Counted from the first letter of the stretch, positions 37,048 through 46,655 are shown. The stretch: 64,000 nt of DNA from Nocardioides dokdonensis FR1436 (GCF_001653335.1 NZ_CP015079.1:2294001-2358000); one strand, 5' to 3'. Numbers and translations: made by a program. The notes: generated from the sequence alone by a model not told the origin.

Positions 37048-37844
37048 CCACACCCACCGGCAAGGTAAGGGGCAGCGACCTGTTCAGTGAGGTCGCGTTC
37101 CTGGCTCGTGAGCTCAAGACCCCGGTGATCAACGAGACCTTCGCTGTCCTGGGCGACCAGGCCCGCGCCGAGGGCTGGTCGCACGAGGAGTACCTCGCGG
37201 CCGTGCTGGGCCGCCAGGTCGCCTCACGCACCGCGAATGGGACCCGGATGCGGATCGCGGCGGCGCACTTCCCCGCGATCAAGACCATGGAGGACTTCAC
37301 CTTCGACCACGTCCCTGCCGCGACCCGCGACTTGGTCGCGCACCTGGCCACCACCACGTTCATCGCCAAGCGCGACAACGTCGTGCTCCTCGGGCCGCCC
37401 GGGACCGGGAAGACGCACCTGGCGATCGCGTTGGCGATCAAGGCCGCCGAGGCCTCCTACCCGGTCGCGTTCGACTCCGCGACCGGGTGGATCACCCGCC
37501 TGGCCGCTGCCCACGAGCAAGGCCACCTCGAGCGCGAGCTGCGCAAGCTCAACCGCTACCGGCTGCTGGTGATCGACGAGGTCGGTTACCTGCCCTTCGA
37601 CACCGCCGCCGCGTCGCTGTTCTTCCAGCTCATCGCCAGCCGCTACGAGACCGGCTCGGTCGTGGTCACCTCGAACCTGGCGTTCTCACGCTGGGGCGAG
37701 ACCCTCGGCGACGACGTTGTCGCCGCAGCCACCATCGACCGCCTCGTCCACCACGCCCAGGTCATCGCCCTGGACGGCGAGTCATACCGCACCCGCGGAC
37801 ACCGAACCGGGCCACCCCCGGCCACGCGCACCAAGACCATCTAG
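37044..37844 (+). CDS. istB: IS21-family helper ATPase IstB
   Basis: A 266-residue AAA+ protein of the IstB/DnaC type: N-terminal helical domain, Walker A LLGPPGTGKTHL, Walker B LLVIDEVGYLPF, sensor I TSNLAFSRW. It assembles on DNA and controls IstA target choice. Start overlaps istA stop. Confidence 0.96.
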   Translation: MTTPTGKVRGSDLFSEVAFLARELKTPVINETFAVLGDQARAEGWSHEEYLAAVLGRQVASRTANGTRMRIAAAHFPAIKTMEDFTFDHVPAATRDLVAHLATTTFIAKRDNVVLLGPPGTGKTHLAIALAIKAAEASYPVAFDSATGWITRLAAAHEQGHLERELRKLNRYRLLVIDEVGYLPFDTAAASLFFQLIASRYETGSVVVTSNLAFSRWGETLGDDVVAAATIDRLVHHAQVIALDGESYRTRGHRTGPPPATRTKTI

Positions 37845-37858
37845 CACCAACGAACCGC

Positions 37859-37916
37859 TCGAAGGGGGTCAACTTTCGATCGGCAAAAGAGGGTCAGTTT
37901 TCGGCCGGCGTTGACA
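37859..37916 (-). repeat. IS21 right terminal repeat region
   Basis: Read on the minus strand it starts tgtcaacgccggccgaaaac and repeats the gaccctc and ttgaccccc blocks, with tgccgatcgaa between them as at the left end. Confidence 0.85.
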
Positions 37917-37921
37917 AAGGC
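37917..37921. repeat. Target-site duplication, right copy (aaggc)
   Basis: Identical to 35648-35652. Confidence 0.85.
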
Positions 37922-38062
37922 ATCTCTTGCCGCTCGAGCACGCTCGGCGGCGTCAACTACGACGTCGAACGCTTGATAACTTTCCAACCCGCCGGCGACG
38001 TCCCACAGCGCCTCGTGAAGGCCATGCACGAGAAGTGGGCCTCCAAGCGCCCTTCCGTGGCT

Positions 38063-38074
38063 TACGGTGCCTGT
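38063..38074 (+). promoter_or_regulatory. Leaderless-type -10 before the nuclease-methylase fusion gene
   Basis: TACGGT (38063-38068) ends exactly 6 nt before GTG 38075, the same geometry as for many genes of this window. It decides the start of a gene whose frame would otherwise be open back into the IS. Confidence 0.5.
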
Positions 38075-41000
38075 GTGTCTTCGGGGACTACTGAGCGTCG
38101 ACTTCTACCGCTCTTGGGTGGGTACCCGGCGAAGCGCTGCCCGCGCAGGGTCCACAACGACTTCGACCGGACCGTCCCCGCCCCGCCGCCGGAATCAGAG
38201 TCTGCGACACGACGCATGGAGGACGGGCGGGTCTTTGAGGACCAGACGGTGGTCCCGATGCTGGTCGCTGCGCTGGGAGGCCGGTGCGTAGCCATCGACT
38301 CTGGCGACCATGGGGTCGACAAGCCCCGTCGGATCGCCGAGACGTTGGCGGCCATGGAAGCCGGGGTGCCGGTCATCATCGGAGCCCAGTTGCCCGACGA
38401 CACCGTTGGGGGACGTACAGGGTCTCCAGATGTCTTGATGCGGACCACTCCTGACGGGACCGAAGCAAAGTACCTACCTGCCGACATCAAGCACCACACG
38501 TCACTCAAGCCCGCCAAGCGGGTCGTCGCTCGCGTGTCGCGCCTCGGAGCCGGTTTCGCGGTTTCGGACGCGCCCGGCTGGACGCCGATGACCTCGCATC
38601 GAGCCGGCGACGGGATGCAACTGGCGCACTACACTCGCATGCTGCAAGCGATGGGTCGCCACCCTGGCACGGACATGCTCCTGGGTGCCGTACTGGGCAC
38701 CTCCGACTTCGCCCAGGTGACCGGGGAACGCTACGGATTCGTTTGGTACGACCTCTCCGCGCTGACTGAGAAGACCCCATCGAAGTCCTCGGACACCCGG
38801 TGGGCGAAGCGGTCCGTGTTGAACGTCTACGACCACCAGTTCGCGTTTCGCCAGAAGGTCGCTGCAGCTGCCCGTGCCGGTGAGACCCTGGTGGTGCCAT
38901 TCGGGAAAGACGAATGCGCCCATTGCCCGTACCAGGACTGGTGCGAGGACTACGCAGGTGAGCAGGACGTCTCGTTCGCCATCACCGTGGGCCGGTTGAG
39001 CGACCGCGAGTGGCGCTACCTGTACGACCAAAAGCTCGGCACTACCGACGCGCTCGCCAGCGCAGACCCGACAGACCCGGCACTCCTCTCGGGCTACCTA
39101 CGAGTGGCCTCTCACCTGCCAGCACCCGAAAGCAGGCTCGCCACAGCCGTCCGACGAGCCCGCATGCACCGCGACGACATTGCGCTCGAACTCACCGCCC
39201 CCGACGGGTTCGAAGTCCCGGGCGCGGACGTCGAAGTCGACTTCGACGTTGAATGGCACCCCGATGACGGGCACGTCTACCAATGGGGTGCACGCGTCCG
39301 GTACGACAGCAACGAAGCGACCGCCACCTACGACCACACCGTGATGTCGTTCGACATCCTCGACGATGCAACTGCCTACGACTTGGCACAGGACTTCTTC
39401 GCCTGGATGGAAGGCTTCGTCGCCGATCAGGAAGCCCAAGGACGCACCGTCGGCATCTACCACTGGACCACCCCAGAGACCCGGGTGGCGACTAAGGTGC
39501 TTGGCGGAGAACGAGCCGAGCGACTCTTCGAGGGCCGCTTTGTAGACCTCAAAGCGCTCATGGCAACCCACTTCTTCGCACGCGATGGGTTCTCCCTCAA
39601 GAAGATTGCCCCACTCTTCGACTTCACATGGCGGGCACCGGACGCAGGTGGGGACGTATCCGTCCTCAAGATCGAGCAAGCCCGCAACGCCGCGGACCCA
39701 GAGACGGCGCAAGCGGCGCGAGAGTGGCTGTTGGCCTACAACGAGGACGACTGCGCAGCCCAGGCTGCCATCCGTGACGGGCTGAAGATGATGCTCGACC
39801 AGCTGCCCTCTGATAGTGAGACGAGCGATAAGTCCAGCGTCGCCGCGCCTTCACCTGACCTGCCCCACACCAGCAATGACGCCGCTACCACCACCCCCAA
39901 GACTGCTATCGAGCCTGAGGTGGTGAGGTCTCGACCTTCGACTCAAGGAGAACCGGTGCCCCCGACAGAAGCGCTGACTCCGGCGGAGTCTCAGCCTGCT
40001 GGCCCCGCAGTAGGGCGGGCCGCGACGCAACCGGTGGGACGCGACGGGCGACTGCTGTCACTTAACGAGATGCGTCGACGGGTGGCCCAGTTCGTTATCG
40101 ACTACTCCGGAGTCACCAGCGAACGGCAAAACACAGGCGACTTCTGGAAAGCGTTCATGCGCTGCTACGGCGTCGAGGACTCCTACCTGCACGGCGTGAC
40201 CTTCGAGTACCCCGCGATGCGCTCCGACACCGGACGTGAAGGCCGCATCGACGTGTTCTTGCCCCGCCGGTACCTGATCGAGCAGAAGACCACCGGAAAG
40301 ATTCGCACCCCTCGCCTCGGCTCGGAATCGAACGCCGAACAGCAGGCCAAGGCGTACCTGACCGGCGGGTCGATCACCACAGCGCAGATGCCTCGGTATT
40401 TGGTCACCTCCGACTTCGCCACTATCCAGGTCACGGACCTTGACCAGCCCCCCCGGTCGGTTCACCGCACCCGCAACATCCGATTCGAGGATCTCAACGA
40501 CCACGTAGAGATGTTCCTCTTCCTTGCCGTCGACGATCCCGACGCGATGATCGCCGAAGAGCAGGCAGACGCGTCGGTGAAGGCGGCCCGGTTAATGGGC
40601 GACCTGTACGCCGCCATGACCGGCGACTCCGACGTAGACGCCACAGAAGTTCATGACGCTCGCGAAGAGGACGCCGCGTCGATGGAGGCTTCGATCCTCC
40701 TGACCCGGCTGCTGTTCCTCATGTTCGGCGACGACGCCGGGCTATGGGAGCGGGGCCTGTTCCATCGATTCGTGGAGACCCGCACCTCGGTTGACGGCTC
40801 CGATCTTGGGCAACAGTTGAGGACTCTCTTCGAGGTGCTCGATACCCCCGAAGACCGTCGCCCACGCCGGGTTGATGAGGCTATGAAGGTCTTCCCGTAC
40901 GTCAACGGCGACCTGTACAAGGACGCTGGACGCGACCAGACAGTGTGGTTCGACGCCGACATGCGTGACGCGCTTTTGGCGGCGTGCCGGTTCGACTGGT

Positions 41001-42892
41001 CACGCATCAGTCCGGCAGTTTTCGGGTCCTTGTTCCAGACGGTCAAGTCGCGGGCTGCCCGCAACCTTGCCGGTGAGCACTACACCAGCGAGGAAAACAT
41101 CCTTAAGACGTTGCGCCCGCTTTTCCTCGACGAGTACCGCAAGCGATTGGACGCTGCGGACACCAAGCCGAAGTTGGAAGCGCTACACGCCGAACTCAAA
41201 TTGTTCCGATACATCGACCCTGCCTGTGGATGCGGCAACTTTCTCATCGTCGCGTACCGGGAGATGCGCGCATTGGAACTAGAACTGTTGGTCAAGTTAA
41301 AGGCCATGCGCGGCAGGGAAGGCGAACTGGTCCTCGACCCCAGCGAGCTGCTTAACGTGCGGCTCGACCAGTTCTACGGGATCGAGTTGAACTGGTGGCC
41401 CGCAAAAATCGCGGAGACCGCCATGTACTTGGTGGATCACCAGGCCAACCAGAAGATGCTGAACACGCTCGGTTTGCCCGTCACCCGTCTCCCCATCAAC
41501 ATCTCCGCCCACATCGAGCACGAGAACGCGCTCTCTATCGACTGGGAGGTCGTCCTACCGACTACACCCGAGCTGCGCGTATACGTGTTCGGTAATCCAC
41601 CTTTCCTAGGTCGCAAGGTGAGCAGCGCCGCACAGAAGGCAGAGTTGCGGGAGGCGTGGGGCGTCACCAACCCTGGACATCTTGACTTCGTGACCGCATG
41701 GCACGCCAAGTCACTCGATTACCTGTCTGGCAAGGACGGCGAATTTGCGTTCGTGACCACGAACTCCATCACCCAAGGCGAGCCGGTCGGGGACCTGTTC
41801 CCGAAGATCGAGCAACAGGGCTGGCGGATCAAGTTCGCGCACCGTACGTTTGCGTGGCGAACCGAATCCTCCGCCAAAGAGACTGCAGCGGTGCACTGCG
41901 TCATCGTTGGATTCACTCGTGACACGCAGACAAAGCAGAGATTGTTTGAGTACGCCAGTCCCGGCAGCGCCCCAATCGAGCGACGCACCGTATCCACCGG
42001 CATCAACGGATACCTCGTCGACGGACCACTCGTGTACGCCACGCGTCGCAGCACCATGTTGTCCCCAGAACTTCCCGAACTTGGCTACGGCTCCATGCCG
42101 AACGACGGTGGAGGGTTGATGATCAACCCTGCCGAATACGCCGAGGTGATGGCAGACCCAGTTGCAGCTAAATACGTGCGCAAGTTCGTGGGGGCTTCCG
42201 AACTCATCCATAACAAGGACCGCTGGTGTCTGTGGATGGTCGACCTCGACCCGGCTGACGTGCCACGGTCGCCGATTCTGCAAAAGCGGTTGGCGAAAGT
42301 GAAGGCGGTTCGACTGGCATCAAAAAACCCCGACACGTGGCCCCACGCCGAGACCCCGGCACGGTTCTGGTTTATCAACCAGCGAGACGTGCCCTATCTG
42401 TGCATCCCGGCGCACTTCTCGGAGAACCGGCGCTACGCAACAGTTGCCCGCTTCGAACCGGACGTCATCGCGGGTAACGCGAACTTCACCTGCCCTGACC
42501 CCGACGGGTTCGGCTTCGGGATCATCTCTTCCGCAATGTTCATGACCTGGCAGCAGACTGTCGGTGGACGACTTGAATCCCGGCTTCGATTCTCAGCGTC
42601 GCTCGTGTGGAACAACTTCCCGCTCCCAACAGTGCCTACGCCGCTGCGACGCCAGATCATCGCAGCCGGGGAGAAGGTGCTAGCAGCCCGCGCCCTACAC
42701 CCGGACAGGCCGTTGGCTGACCACTACCAGCCCTTGGCGATGACCCCGGAACTCGTGGCCGCACACCGCGCTCTCGACAAAGTGGTGGACAAGGCATTCG
42801 GTGTGCACGGTGCACGCCGAATGGCCGAGGGCGACAGGCAGAGAATCCTGTTCGAGAAGTACGCCGAGATGACAACTGCCCCGGTCACGTAG
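38075..42892 (+). CDS. Fusion: Cas4/RecB-like nuclease + RNase H-like domain + MmeI-type restriction-methylase
   Basis: A 1605-residue protein. Residues 15-295 resemble the TM0106 family of RecB-like nucleases: first Cys22, nuclease residues Asp119, Asp137 and Lys139 (ADIKHH), then Cys281, Cys284 and Cys290, the Cas4-type Fe-S arrangement. Residues 385-570 are an RNase H-like exonuclease domain (VDFDVEW with Asp389/391 and Glu393; YNEDD at 555-559). After a Pro/Thr/Ala linker (about 575-665) comes an MmeI-like type IIL enzyme: PD-(D/E)XK nuclease Asp726, Glu736, Lys738 (RIDVFLPRRYLIEQK), a helical region, AGEHYTSEENI, SAM motif DPACGCGNFL from 1048, NPPF at 1174 for N6-adenine methylation, and a target-recognition region. 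It should restrict and modify DNA; the role of the front nuclease is new to me in this setting. Confidence 0.85.
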   Translation: MSSGTTERRLLPLLGGYPAKRCPRRVHNDFDRTVPAPPPESESATRRMEDGRVFEDQTVVPMLVAALGGRCVAIDSGDHGVDKPRRIAETLAAMEAGVPVIIGAQLPDDTVGGRTGSPDVLMRTTPDGTEAKYLPADIKHHTSLKPAKRVVARVSRLGAGFAVSDAPGWTPMTSHRAGDGMQLAHYTRMLQAMGRHPGTDMLLGAVLGTSDFAQVTGERYGFVWYDLSALTEKTPSKSSDTRWAKRSVLNVYDHQFAFRQKVAAAARAGETLVVPFGKDECAHCPYQDWCEDYAGEQDVSFAITVGRLSDREWRYLYDQKLGTTDALASADPTDPALLSGYLRVASHLPAPESRLATAVRRARMHRDDIALELTAPDGFEVPGADVEVDFDVEWHPDDGHVYQWGARVRYDSNEATATYDHTVMSFDILDDATAYDLAQDFFAWMEGFVADQEAQGRTVGIYHWTTPETRVATKVLGGERAERLFEGRFVDLKALMATHFFARDGFSLKKIAPLFDFTWRAPDAGGDVSVLKIEQARNAADPETAQAAREWLLAYNEDDCAAQAAIRDGLKMMLDQLPSDSETSDKSSVAAPSPDLPHTSNDAATTTPKTAIEPEVVRSRPSTQGEPVPPTEALTPAESQPAGPAVGRAATQPVGRDGRLLSLNEMRRRVAQFVIDYSGVTSERQNTGDFWKAFMRCYGVEDSYLHGVTFEYPAMRSDTGREGRIDVFLPRRYLIEQKTTGKIRTPRLGSESNAEQQAKAYLTGGSITTAQMPRYLVTSDFATIQVTDLDQPPRSVHRTRNIRFEDLNDHVEMFLFLAVDDPDAMIAEEQADASVKAARLMGDLYAAMTGDSDVDATEVHDAREEDAASMEASILLTRLLFLMFGDDAGLWERGLFHRFVETRTSVDGSDLGQQLRTLFEVLDTPEDRRPRRVDEAMKVFPYVNGDLYKDAGRDQTVWFDADMRDALLAACRFDWSRISPAVFGSLFQTVKSRAARNLAGEHYTSEENILKTLRPLFLDEYRKRLDAADTKPKLEALHAELKLFRYIDPACGCGNFLIVAYREMRALELELLVKLKAMRGREGELVLDPSELLNVRLDQFYGIELNWWPAKIAETAMYLVDHQANQKMLNTLGLPVTRLPINISAHIEHENALSIDWEVVLPTTPELRVYVFGNPPFLGRKVSSAAQKAELREAWGVTNPGHLDFVTAWHAKSLDYLSGKDGEFAFVTTNSITQGEPVGDLFPKIEQQGWRIKFAHRTFAWRTESSAKETAAVHCVIVGFTRDTQTKQRLFEYASPGSAPIERRTVSTGINGYLVDGPLVYATRRSTMLSPELPELGYGSMPNDGGGLMINPAEYAEVMADPVAAKYVRKFVGASELIHNKDRWCLWMVDLDPADVPRSPILQKRLAKVKAVRLASKNPDTWPHAETPARFWFINQRDVPYLCIPAHFSENRRYATVARFEPDVIAGNANFTCPDPDGFGFGIISSAMFMTWQQTVGGRLESRLRFSASLVWNNFPLPTVPTPLRRQIIAAGEKVLAARALHPDRPLADHYQPLAMTPELVAAHRALDKVVDKAFGVHGARRMAEGDRQRILFEKYAEMTTAPVT
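39945..39958 (+). promoter_or_regulatory. Possible internal translation start of the MmeI-like half
   Basis: AAGGAG (39945-39950) sits 5 nt before an in-frame GTG (39956-39958, codon 628) in the linker of the fusion gene. Initiation here would give a separate 978-residue restriction-methylation enzyme without the front nuclease. Confidence 0.45.
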
Positions 42893-43102
42893 GCACACAC
42901 CGCCCCCCTTTACGATTGAGGTGTGATAGCCGCACGCCAAGATCGCGGCGTGGTCAGACGCCTCTTGGACCGGTCCGCGGGGTGTGGGAGTGCTGCCACC
43001 TCCGTCACCGGGCCAAGGCCCAACCTCGAAGGTGTCGGTGCGAGGGAAAGCGGACATCCATCCGGTCGTGGGCGGTGCTTCGTAAGGACGATGCGCCTCG
43101 GC
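42893..43102. other. Short non-coding stretch
   Basis: Between the convergent fusion-enzyme and lipoprotein genes. No gene and no clear hairpin with a U-tract was seen. Confidence 0.4.
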
Positions 43103-43957
43103 TCAGCAGCGGGACAGCGTCTTCTCGATGGATGCGAAGTTCTTCTTCGACATCGTGGCGTCAGTCTCGTGCGAACGGTCCTTCAAGTCTTGCTTCAGCT
43201 TTTTGGCGCTCCGGCTCAGGGTGCGCAGGTCGGTCGTCGGTATGACGAAGTTCTCCTTGAGGGCGGCGCAGGGGTCCGCACCGTAGGAGTTCCAGTTGAC
43301 GCCGACGGCCGGCCAGTAGCCAGTCCACATCTGCTGGGGGGCGTAGCTGTTTAGCGTGAACTCGCGGCTGAGCACGACCGGCTGCGCGGCGCCGTTTAGG
43401 TCGAGGCGGATGAGCGTGTTCAGCGAGACGCTGAGGTAGTCGCCGCTGGGGTCGGTCTCGGCCCTGGCGGTCAACTTCGGGCTGAGATAGGCGACGTCGT
43501 CGACCTCGACGCTTTCCGGAAACCTGGAGGCGACCGTCCCTTCCCACTCGAACGGCACGTCCCCTTGGCTCATCGTGTCCTCGAAGTTCGTGCGCAGCTG
43601 CTCCACGCTCTCGCCCGGCAGGACCGAGAGCACGCGGTCGAAGGCCGCGGCGGCGGGCAAGTCGCTCAGAGCCGGGTCGGTTGACCGCTGCATCAGGCGG
43701 ATCAGCAGGTCCGTCATCACCTTGACGTCGGCGACGGTGAAGTCGTCGGGCGCCTCTGGCAACTTCAGCTCGTCCAGCGGCTTGGCGCGTCGGTCCGCCA
43801 GTCGGGAGAACTCCTGCCTCGCCTCGTCCAGGGGGGTCGCAGGCGAGGTTTTTTCTATCGTTGCGGTCTTCGGTTGGTCATCGCCTGTGCCACCGCACCC
43901 GGCAAGCGCCGCAGTCAGGATGAGCGTCGATGCCAGTGTCTTGTAGGCGCGAAACAC
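43103..43957 (-). CDS. Lipoprotein of unknown function
   Basis: A 284-residue lipoprotein: FRAYKTLASTLILTAALAGC gives a signal peptide with lipobox LAGC (Cys21). The mature part has a linker and then a soluble mixed domain (PDDFTVADVKVMTDLLIRLM; later strands TLIRLDLNGAAQPVVL). Two late Cys residues (in DPCAAL and the final residue) could pair. GTG start at 43957 has AAGGA upstream. It is an island gene; no family recognised. Confidence 0.78.
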   Translation of the reverse strand: MFRAYKTLASTLILTAALAGCGGTGDDQPKTATIEKTSPATPLDEARQEFSRLADRRAKPLDELKLPEAPDDFTVADVKVMTDLLIRLMQRSTDPALSDLPAAAAFDRVLSVLPGESVEQLRTNFEDTMSQGDVPFEWEGTVASRFPESVEVDDVAYLSPKLTARAETDPSGDYLSVSLNTLIRLDLNGAAQPVVLSREFTLNSYAPQQMWTGYWPAVGVNWNSYGADPCAALKENFVIPTTDLRTLSRSAKKLKQDLKDRSHETDATMSKKNFASIEKTLSRC

Positions 43958-44522
43958 CGCTTAGTCCTTCGTCTGTTCTTGTGCCGCCCGGTCGGGCGGG
44001 CTCAACCTATGTCAGGACCGCGACGCGCGGGCGCGAATACGCCGATGACGCCGGTTCGGTGCCGCATCGAGCGATCTGCCAATGGGCCGTCCGCTGGTCA
44101 CCGAGTTCGTTGAGGCCATCGAGACAGCCCTTCGTGCTGTCGGTCGGATGGGGTCGGAGACCCTTCGCGGACGCTGACGAGAACGACCGTTTCTCGGCGG
44201 ATCCGGACGCCTCTGCGCGGAGGGTCATCACACCTCAATCGCATAGGGGGCACACCGCTGCCACAGTTCGATCTTGTGAGACCGACCGTCTGAGATAACC
44301 ACGGTCGGAACGCGTCCGATGAGTGACGATGTGACTGACGTGGAAGCAGTGAGAAGCCGGTGGCGGGGACGCCAACGTTTCTGCATCGACGCTCAACGCG
44401 TTCTGACTCGTGCGCGGGTGTGTCGCCGCGATGGCATGTTCGTGGAGCTTGGAACAGGCGCCGCGGGCAGCGCAAGCTCCATCCGGCACAAGCCGGGTCA
44501 CAGCGGGGCGCGAGGTTTGATA
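43958..44522. other. Stretch without a recognised gene
   Basis: 565 bp. Several frames are open but none looks like a protein I know. It contains the left copy of a 29-bp repeat at 44373-44401. Confidence 0.45.
44373..44401 (+). repeat. 29-bp direct repeat, left copy
   Basis: Differs by one base from 46094-46122 (caacgtttc, then t or c, then gcatcgacgctcaacgcgt). The pair flanks the PIN-like gene. Confidence 0.75.
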
Positions 44523-45692
44523 TCAGGCTGAGCCCCGAAGTGGATGAAGTACATGGTCGTCTGGACTCGCGAGATTGGGAAGCTTGTCAATCCAGCCGGC
44601 CATCTCTGCAGCGTTGAGCGGAAGATGAGCCCCGAAGCCGCGAAGTTCTGGGGCGCTCGACAGAGCGGTTCGTGCCTCGGCATCGGTGAGCAGCGCGTCG
44701 CAGTAGGCGTACGCGACCGCGAGGGCGTCGATGTCGGCGATGTGATTGGTTTTCCACCGGTGACCCGGGTTGCGGTGGTAGCGAGTCTTCATAGTGGTCG
44801 CGACCTGGATATGGGGCATCGCGGCCCAAAGAGCCACCATCTCGGTGTCCTTGGGAAGTTCGTGCGGGAGGCCGTCTTCTTCGCGTTGCTGGAGGTGGTG
44901 AATGAAAGCAGTCATTCCTTCGTGCGTGACCTCGCGGGCGAAGATGAGGTCGCGCAAGCGACCGCGTCGCCAGGACGGGTACTTCTCGAGGGTCGCTGAG
45001 GTCTCGAGCTCGAACGCCAGGCGGCTCTGGGCGCTGACTTGGAAGGTCTCAGGGGCGTAGCCACAGGCACGGAGGTCCGCAATCTCGGAGTCCTGCGGGC
45101 CTTCCAGCAGCTTGCGTTCCATGAAGTAGCGCATCTCGACCAACTGATTCTCGAACGCCTCGTCGCCGAGTTCCTCGCGCAGTTGTGCTTCGGTGTCTTC
45201 GCCAGTGATCTCGTTGAAGAACCTGAATCCACCGCTTCTGCCAAACGCCCACAGCGCTGAGTCCCCCAGGAGCGGCATCAAGGCGTAGCGCGGTGGCGTG
45301 CCATAGACCTTGTCGAGACCCGCCGCGATCTCCATTTCGACGATGGATGGCCGGCCGAGGAGATAGGTGAAGTCCGAGAGTTCCTCCATGACGTCCGCGA
45401 CGTGACCGCGTTGGCGCGGGCTCGGGACCGAGTGCGCGACCTCCATAAAGTGGACTGCGGAGAGAGGGAACATCGCGCGACGATCTGCCTTTGCGCGGCG
45501 AGCCGCCGCCAGGAGGTCCGTGTACCCGGGGAGGACCGTGATGGGTCTGCCTGAGTCCATGACATGGCCGTCCGCTGCCCGGCTGGCCTTGGCAATTTCG
45601 ATGTAATGGTTCAGGTCCAAGTAGACGAGCGAAACCGGTGGACGAGTGACACGCGCCCACACCAACTCGTCAGGTACAGGTGCTTTCAGCAT
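44523..45692 (-). CDS. PIN-like nuclease-domain protein
   Basis: A 389-residue soluble protein. SLVYLDLNHYIEIAK near residue 24 and HIADIDALAVAYAYCDALLTD near residue 320 match the first and last acidic motifs of large PIN-like proteins (Asp in LDLNHY; Asp in ADIDAL; Asp after CDALLT). A helical middle separates them. The sequence suggests a metal-dependent RNase. TACCGT lies 10 nt before the ATG. It stands alone, flanked by 29-bp repeats, with no obvious antitoxin. Confidence 0.68.
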   Translation of the reverse strand: MLKAPVPDELVWARVTRPPVSLVYLDLNHYIEIAKASRAADGHVMDSGRPITVLPGYTDLLAAARRAKADRRAMFPLSAVHFMEVAHSVPSPRQRGHVADVMEELSDFTYLLGRPSIVEMEIAAGLDKVYGTPPRYALMPLLGDSALWAFGRSGGFRFFNEITGEDTEAQLREELGDEAFENQLVEMRYFMERKLLEGPQDSEIADLRACGYAPETFQVSAQSRLAFELETSATLEKYPSWRRGRLRDLIFAREVTHEGMTAFIHHLQQREEDGLPHELPKDTEMVALWAAMPHIQVATTMKTRYHRNPGHRWKTNHIADIDALAVAYAYCDALLTDAEARTALSSAPELRGFGAHLPLNAAEMAGWIDKLPNLASPDDHVLHPLRGSA

Positions 45693-46093
45693 GGCGACGA
45701 GAACGGTACGCCGAAAGCCTCAACCAGCGCCGCCGAATATGAGCCACGAGTCAGGCGGGTGTCGATCCGAGACTCGTGGCGATCATCCGCCCCCGGTTCG
45801 TCTGAGCCGAGCCCGGGTCGTGGACTACCTGCGCGATCCGACGCCGCCGTTCCCGGGCACCAGCACCTTGATTTGGCGTCTTCCGTGGCCGTGCAGACCT
45901 GTTCGACGACGGGGGTCAGGCTCGCAGCAAGTCGCTTCTTGATGCGTCCCACCGGGTCTGGAGCTTCCGTCCGGATGCAGTACAGCCGACCTTGCTGAGG
46001 ACCGGCGTGTGTCGATCAGGGACTGCGCGAGACTGTGACCTGCGAAAACGCCGACGCCGTCTCCGGGTGGCGAGCAAGAAGCACGAGTCGGGT

Positions 46094-46122
46094 CAACGTT
46101 TCCGCATCGACGCTCAACGCGT
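46094..46122 (+). repeat. 29-bp direct repeat, right copy
   Basis: 28 of 29 bases match 44373-44401. The single difference is at the third base of a codon if the minus strand is read as NALSVDAETL, so both may be remnants of one gene family. Confidence 0.75.
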
Positions 46123-46316
46123 CGCACGCGCGGCTCTCGGACCATACCGGCCCCACCACAGCAGCCAACTCGTTCGTGCCCCGGCACCCCAGCACCTCGA
46201 TGGCTTTTGGTGGCCAGACCCGCCTGTCAATACGGCTCGGGCCACCCGGTCACCCACACCATCCCGCCAGCGCCTCCGCCCGCTATCTCATTGACTCAGG
46301 ACCAGACTTCGACTCC

Positions 46317-46655
46317 TCAGCGCGGCGGGATCTGTTCGCATCTGAGCGGCCAATAGCGGGGCGAGCCCACCTGCACCGCGAAGAGGGTTCCGCCGGCATC
46401 CAGTAATCGTTGGATCGTGGCCGGAGGTCTCATCAATGTCGGGGTCGTCGAGTACCACCCCGTGAATGACGCCAGAATGTCGACACCCCATGGAACTTCG
46501 AACGATCGCGTTGCCGTTCGCAGGACACATGGCCTGCTTGCCCACTCCCCGGCACGAAGGGTCCGCACTGAGTCCGCGGACTGTCCGCAAGAAGTCGGTG
46601 ATTGTCGATCGGTGTCAACACGCTTCGACGAATGTTCTTGCAGGTCAAGCCACAT
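46317..46655 (-). CDS. Possible small protein or gene remnant
   Basis: A 112-codon minus-strand frame. The last 55 residues (GVDILASFTGWY, ATIQRLLDAGGTLFAVQVG) look protein-like, the first half does not. It ends near the island's right end. No family recognised. Confidence 0.3.
   Translation of the reverse strand: MWLDLQEHSSKRVDTDRQSPTSCGQSADSVRTLRAGEWASRPCVLRTATRSFEVPWGVDILASFTGWYSTTPTLMRPPATIQRLLDAGGTLFAVQVGSPRYWPLRCEQIPPR

Larger units (their letters stand above)
35653..37916 (+). mobile_element. IS21-family insertion sequence (2264 bp)
   Basis: Complete element with istA and istB overlapping by 4 bp. Both ends start TGTC and carry two internal repeats: left 35653-35710, right 37859-37916 on the opposite strand. 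The right end read inward matches the left in TGTC..CGCCGG / gaccccc / TGCCGATCGAA blocks. A 5-bp duplication (aaggc) flanks it. Both genes are intact, so it may be active and recently inserted. Confidence 0.95.
35548..38029 (-). pseudogene. Possible small gene interrupted by the IS21 element
   Basis: If the IS and one copy of the 5-bp duplication are removed, the minus strand reads through from GTG 38029 to TAA 35548-35550 in one frame, 70 codons (MHGLHEALWDV ... then AFMSASRRALRYS ... PPTSD). The product would be mostly helical. It is divergent from the nuclease-methylase fusion gene with 45 bp between. The frame could be chance in GC-rich DNA, so confidence is low. Confidence 0.35.
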
